Shown piece after piece: positions 60,769 through 64,000 of a DNA stretch of 64,000 bases. The notes under the pieces are model-generated. The model ran no database searches and was not told the origin of the DNA. It worked only from the letters and a program-made list of their open reading frames with translations. The position numbers and the translations under genes were made by a program. Source of the stretch: Flavobacteriaceae bacterium (GTDB lineage Bacteria; Bacteroidota; Bacteroidia; Flavobacteriales; Flavobacteriaceae); NCBI GenBank assembly GCA_021739635.1, contig JAIPBH010000010.1:62001-126000 (forward strand), read 5' to 3'. Each line of letters starts with the position of its first letter. Position 1 is the stretch's first letter.

Positions 60769-63700
60769 ATGATTCATTTCTTTGGAAACGAAAGCAGCAA
60801 AGTTTTTGCTGTTCAAACAACAAAAGAATTATCAACAGAAACCATTTCAAAATTAGAGTGGTTATTTGGCAACCAGTCAAAAATTAAACAAGCATCTCTT
60901 GATGCTTTTTTTGTTGGTCCGCGTGCAGCCATGATAACGCCTTGGAGCACAAATGCTGTTGAAATTACCCAAAACATGGGAATACCTGATATTATAAGAA
61001 TTGAAGAATTTAATGCAGTTTCAAAAGATTTTAGAGATTTTGACCCTATGATTTCGGAAAAATTCAATGGTTTAAATCAAGAATCATTTACCATAAACAT
61101 CATTCCTGAACCTATTCTTAATATACAAGACATTGCTAAATATAATAAGCAAGAAGGATTATCTTTAAGCGATGATGAAATTAACTACCTAGAAGGAATT
61201 TCAAAAAAAATAGGACGACCATTAACAGACTCAGAAGTTTTTGGATTTTCTCAAGTAAACTCAGAACATTGTCGCCATAAAATTTTTAATGGAACATTTG
61301 TGATTGATGGAGAAGAAAAGCCGGTTTCACTTTTCAAAATGATAAAAAAAACATCTGAAACACATCCAAACGATATTGTATCGGCTTACAAAGACAATGT
61401 TGCATTTATAAAAGGTCCAATTGTAGAACAATTTGCCCCTAAAACAGCCGATAAACCAGATTTTTATCAAACTAAAGATTTTGAATCTGTTATTTCATTA
61501 AAAGCAGAAACACATAATTTCCCAACCACAGTTGAGCCTTTCAATGGTGCAGCAACTGGTTCTGGTGGTGAAATTCGTGATAGATTGGCTGGTGGCAAAG
61601 GCTCTCTTCCTATAGCAGGAACCGCTGTTTACATGACCTCTTACTCACGTTTAGAAGAAAATCGCCCTTGGGAACAAGCCATGGTAGAACGTACATGGTT
61701 ATACCAAACTCCCATGGATATTTTAATAAAAGCCAGTAATGGAGCTTCAGATTTTGGCAACAAATTTGGGCAACCACTTATTTGTGGTTCCATTTTAACT
61801 TTTGAACATGATGAAGATGCAAGAAAATTAGGCTTTGATAAAGTGATTATGCAAGCTGGCGGTATTGGTTACGGCAAAGCAGATCAAGCAATAAAAGACA
61901 AACCAAAAGCGGGTGATAAAATTGTTATTCTAGGTGGCGAAAACTACCGTATTGGTATGGGTGGAGCTGCTGTTTCTTCAGCAGATACTGGTGCTTTTGC
62001 TTCAGGAATTGAGTTAAATGCGGTGCAACGTTCTAATCCTGAAATGCAAAAACGTGCTGCTAATGCTGTTAGAGGTATGGTTGAAAGTGATGAAAATTTC
62101 ATTATTTCTATTCATGACCATGGAGCTGGCGGACATTTAAACTGCTTAAGTGAATTAGTTGAAGAAACTGGTGGTTTAATTGATTTAGACAAATTACCAG
62201 TTGGTGACCCAACGCTTTCCGATAAAGAAATTATAGGTAATGAATCTCAAGAACGTATGGGATTAGTCATTGCCGAAAAGCATATTGAAACTTTACAACG
62301 TATAGCTGAACGTGAACGCTCACCCATGTACACCGTTGGAGATGTTACTGGTAATGATAGATTTACTTTTGAGTCAAAAACAAAAGGCAACAAGCCAATG
62401 GATTTAGATATGGATGATATGTTTGGCAGTTCACCAAAAACATATATGCATGATGAAACCGTTGATAGAAGCTATTCTGATATTTCTTATAATAAAGATA
62501 AGTTTTATGATTATTTGGACCAGCTATTACAACTCGAGGCCGTTGCTTGTAAAGATTGGCTAACTAACAAAGTTGACCGTTGTGTTGGTGGAAAAGTCGC
62601 AAAACAACAATGTGCCGGACCTTTACAATTACCTTTAAATAATCTTGGTGTTATGGCTTTAGATTATAAGGGAAAAGAGGGAATAGCTACTTCCATTGGT
62701 CACGCACCTATTTCTGGATTAATCAACCCTATTGCAGGTAGCAGAAATGCCATTACTGAAGCTTTAACTAATATCATTTGGGCACCATTAAAAGATGGCT
62801 TACAAAGTGTATCTCTTTCAGCAAACTGGATGTGGCCTTGTAAAAACGAAGGTGAAGATGCGCGTTTATATGAAGCTGTAAAAGCTGTTTCAGAATTTGC
62901 TATCGATTTAGGAATTAATGTTCCAACCGGGAAAGATTCACTTTCTATGAAGCAAAAATATCCTAACGAAGAAGTTATTGCTCCAGGAACGGTTATTATT
63001 TCGGCAGCAGCTAATTGCAATGATATTACTAAAGTTATTGAACCTGTTTTTCAAAAAAATTCAGGAAACATTTACTACATCAATATATCTCAAGATAATT
63101 TCAAACTAGGTGGCAGTTCATTTGCCCAAGTTGTAAACAAAATTGGCATTGAAACGCCAAACGTTAAAAACTCAACTTATGTAAAAACAGTTTTTAACAC
63201 CATTCAAAAATTAATAAAAGACAATCAAATTGTTGCAGGACATGATGTAGCTTCTGGTGGATTGATTACTACACTTTTAGAAATGTGTTTTGCAGATAAC
63301 AATTTAGGTGCAGAATTAGATGTAACTTCATTAGCTGAAAAAGATTCTATCAAACTGTTATTTGCTGAAAATTCTGGTATTGTTATTCAGTCAAAAGACA
63401 CTTCAATTGAAAGCATATTAAACAAGGCACAAATTGAATTTTTTAATATTGGAAACGTAACAGAATCTGATGTATTAAGTATCATTAACGGTAGTGATGT
63501 CTTTACCATGACAGTATCTCGTTTACGTGATATGTGGTTTAAAACATCCTTATTATTAGACCAAAAACAAACTGCAAATGGTTTAGCTGAAACGAGATTT
63601 AAAAATTACAAAAAACAACCTTTAAAATATACATTTCCTAGTCATTTTACCGGTAAATTACCAATAATTGATAACATTAAACCAAAACCAAAAGCTGCTA

Positions 63701-64000
63701 TTATTCGTGAAAAAGGAAGTAATAGTGAACGTGAAATGGCTAACGCGATGTATTTGGCTGGATTTGATGTGAAAGATGTACACATGACTGATTTAATTTC
63801 TGGTCGTGAAACCTTAGAAGATATTCAGTTTATTGGTGCCGTAGGAGGATTTTCAAACTCAGATGTATTAGGTTCAGCAAAAGGTTGGGCAGGTGCATTT
63901 TTATATAATGAAAAAGCTAATATAGCTTTGAAAAAATTCTTTAAAAGAGAAGATACTTTATCTGTTGGAATTTGTAATGGTTGCCAATTGTTTATGGAAC
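60769..64000 (+). CDS. purL: Phosphoribosylformylglycinamidine synthase, large fused form (cut by window end)
   Basis: 1077 codons are visible without a stop; the family's full length is about 1220-1300. It makes FGAM from FGAR, glutamine and ATP, the fourth step of purine synthesis. In order: N-terminal PurS-like part, the linker SEHCRHKIF, synthetase domain 1 (KAETHNFPTTVEPFNGAATGSGGEIRD, HDHGAGGHLNCLSELVEE), domain 2 (GKDSLSMKQK, AGHDVASGGLITTLLEM), and the start of the glutaminase domain with the nucleophile in VGICNGCQLFME at the window edge. The fused layout is that of gamma-proteobacteria and many Bacteroidetes. Confidence 0.96.
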   Translation, partial: MIHFFGNESSKVFAVQTTKELSTETISKLEWLFGNQSKIKQASLDAFFVGPRAAMITPWSTNAVEITQNMGIPDIIRIEEFNAVSKDFRDFDPMISEKFNGLNQESFTINIIPEPILNIQDIAKYNKQEGLSLSDDEINYLEGISKKIGRPLTDSEVFGFSQVNSEHCRHKIFNGTFVIDGEEKPVSLFKMIKKTSETHPNDIVSAYKDNVAFIKGPIVEQFAPKTADKPDFYQTKDFESVISLKAETHNFPTTVEPFNGAATGSGGEIRDRLAGGKGSLPIAGTAVYMTSYSRLEENRPWEQAMVERTWLYQTPMDILIKASNGASDFGNKFGQPLICGSILTFEHDEDARKLGFDKVIMQAGGIGYGKADQAIKDKPKAGDKIVILGGENYRIGMGGAAVSSADTGAFASGIELNAVQRSNPEMQKRAANAVRGMVESDENFIISIHDHGAGGHLNCLSELVEETGGLIDLDKLPVGDPTLSDKEIIGNESQERMGLVIAEKHIETLQRIAERERSPMYTVGDVTGNDRFTFESKTKGNKPMDLDMDDMFGSSPKTYMHDETVDRSYSDISYNKDKFYDYLDQLLQLEAVACKDWLTNKVDRCVGGKVAKQQCAGPLQLPLNNLGVMALDYKGKEGIATSIGHAPISGLINPIAGSRNAITEALTNIIWAPLKDGLQSVSLSANWMWPCKNEGEDARLYEAVKAVSEFAIDLGINVPTGKDSLSMKQKYPNEEVIAPGTVIISAAANCNDITKVIEPVFQKNSGNIYYINISQDNFKLGGSSFAQVVNKIGIETPNVKNSTYVKTVFNTIQKLIKDNQIVAGHDVASGGLITTLLEMCFADNNLGAELDVTSLAEKDSIKLLFAENSGIVIQSKDTSIESILNKAQIEFFNIGNVTESDVLSIINGSDVFTMTVSRLRDMWFKTSLLLDQKQTANGLAETRFKNYKKQPLKYTFPSHFTGKLPIIDNIKPKPKAAIIREKGSNSEREMANAMYLAGFDVKDVHMTDLISGRETLEDIQFIGAVGGFSNSDVLGSAKGWAGAFLYNEKANIALKKFFKREDTLSVGICNGCQLFME

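Noticed and set aside
60813..63020. Minus-strand frames opposite purL
   Set aside because: The plus strand is a continuous, well-matched purL, so these are shadows.

Overview
This is an AT-rich chromosomal window from a member of the Bacteroidetes, most likely a marine Flavobacteriaceae. The evidence is the repeated -7 promoter element TAnnTTTG upstream of genes on both strands, the lack of clear Shine-Dalgarno sequences, DUF4252, DUF4199, DUF3810 and DUF6580 families, a short CarB without its C-terminal allosteric domain, type B L31, a eukaryote-like ProRS, a TonB-dependent receptor, and two secreted proteins with type A type IX secretion (T9SS) sorting tails. I see no prophage, CRISPR array, complete insertion sequence or rRNA operon. 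Most of the window is housekeeping DNA, with a few scars of gene insertion and repeat spread.

Layout. 1-5.9 kb: the end of rho, tRNA-Glu with rpsT, proS, a low-complexity lipoprotein followed by a FadL-like porin, and folE. 5.9-7.5 kb: a four-helix-bundle gene split in two by a promoterless propeller-lipoprotein gene. 7.5-16.9 kb: cysS, yidD, pepD, a DUF3810 protein, a SpoU-type rRNA methyltransferase, an M48 protease and a T9SS-exported arylsulfotransferase-like protein. Dispersed palindromic repeats are dense here, one arm lies inside the methyltransferase reading frame, and a decayed copy of the M48 3' end lies beyond the arylsulfotransferase gene. 16.9-29.2 kb: a DEAD-box helicase with a structured leader, a CarboxypepD_reg protein, an SRPBCC protein, a sirtuin, a cysteine-cluster protein, a transglutaminase-like protein, an ABC-F ATPase, a DnaJ-KTSC protein, a glycosyltransferase, a haem-binding-domain protein, and purB followed by an unlisted 59-residue membrane protein.

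29.2-41.6 kb: an ECF sigma operon with two DUF4252 genes, an S41 protease, a BtuB-type TonB receptor behind a cobalamin riboswitch, a divergent DUF6580 membrane protein, an rmuC operon, carB and rpmH. 41.9-49.2 kb: a TPR protein, a lytic transglycosylase with an alpha/beta hydrolase, a small GNAT protein, mtaB, a GlmU-like protein with a PD40 protein, and rpmE2. 49.4-64 kb: DUF4199 with a GT2 glycosyltransferase, a phosphohexomutase, an MsbA-like ABC exporter, a second ECF sigma operon, a BNR lipoprotein, an RsmB-like methyltransferase with a secreted endonuclease I, and purL cut by the window end.

Translation (two aminoacyl-tRNA synthetases, three ribosomal protein genes, tRNA and rRNA modification) and nucleotide synthesis (purB, purL, carB) are the main themes. 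Two complete ECF sigma operons and the B12-controlled receptor are the clearest regulated modules. No wholly new multi-gene system is evident. The best leads are the cassette-like insertion at 6.2-7.35 kb, the displaced M48 3' end, the in-frame repeat in the methyltransferase, and the promoter-terminator arrangement ahead of the ABC exporter.
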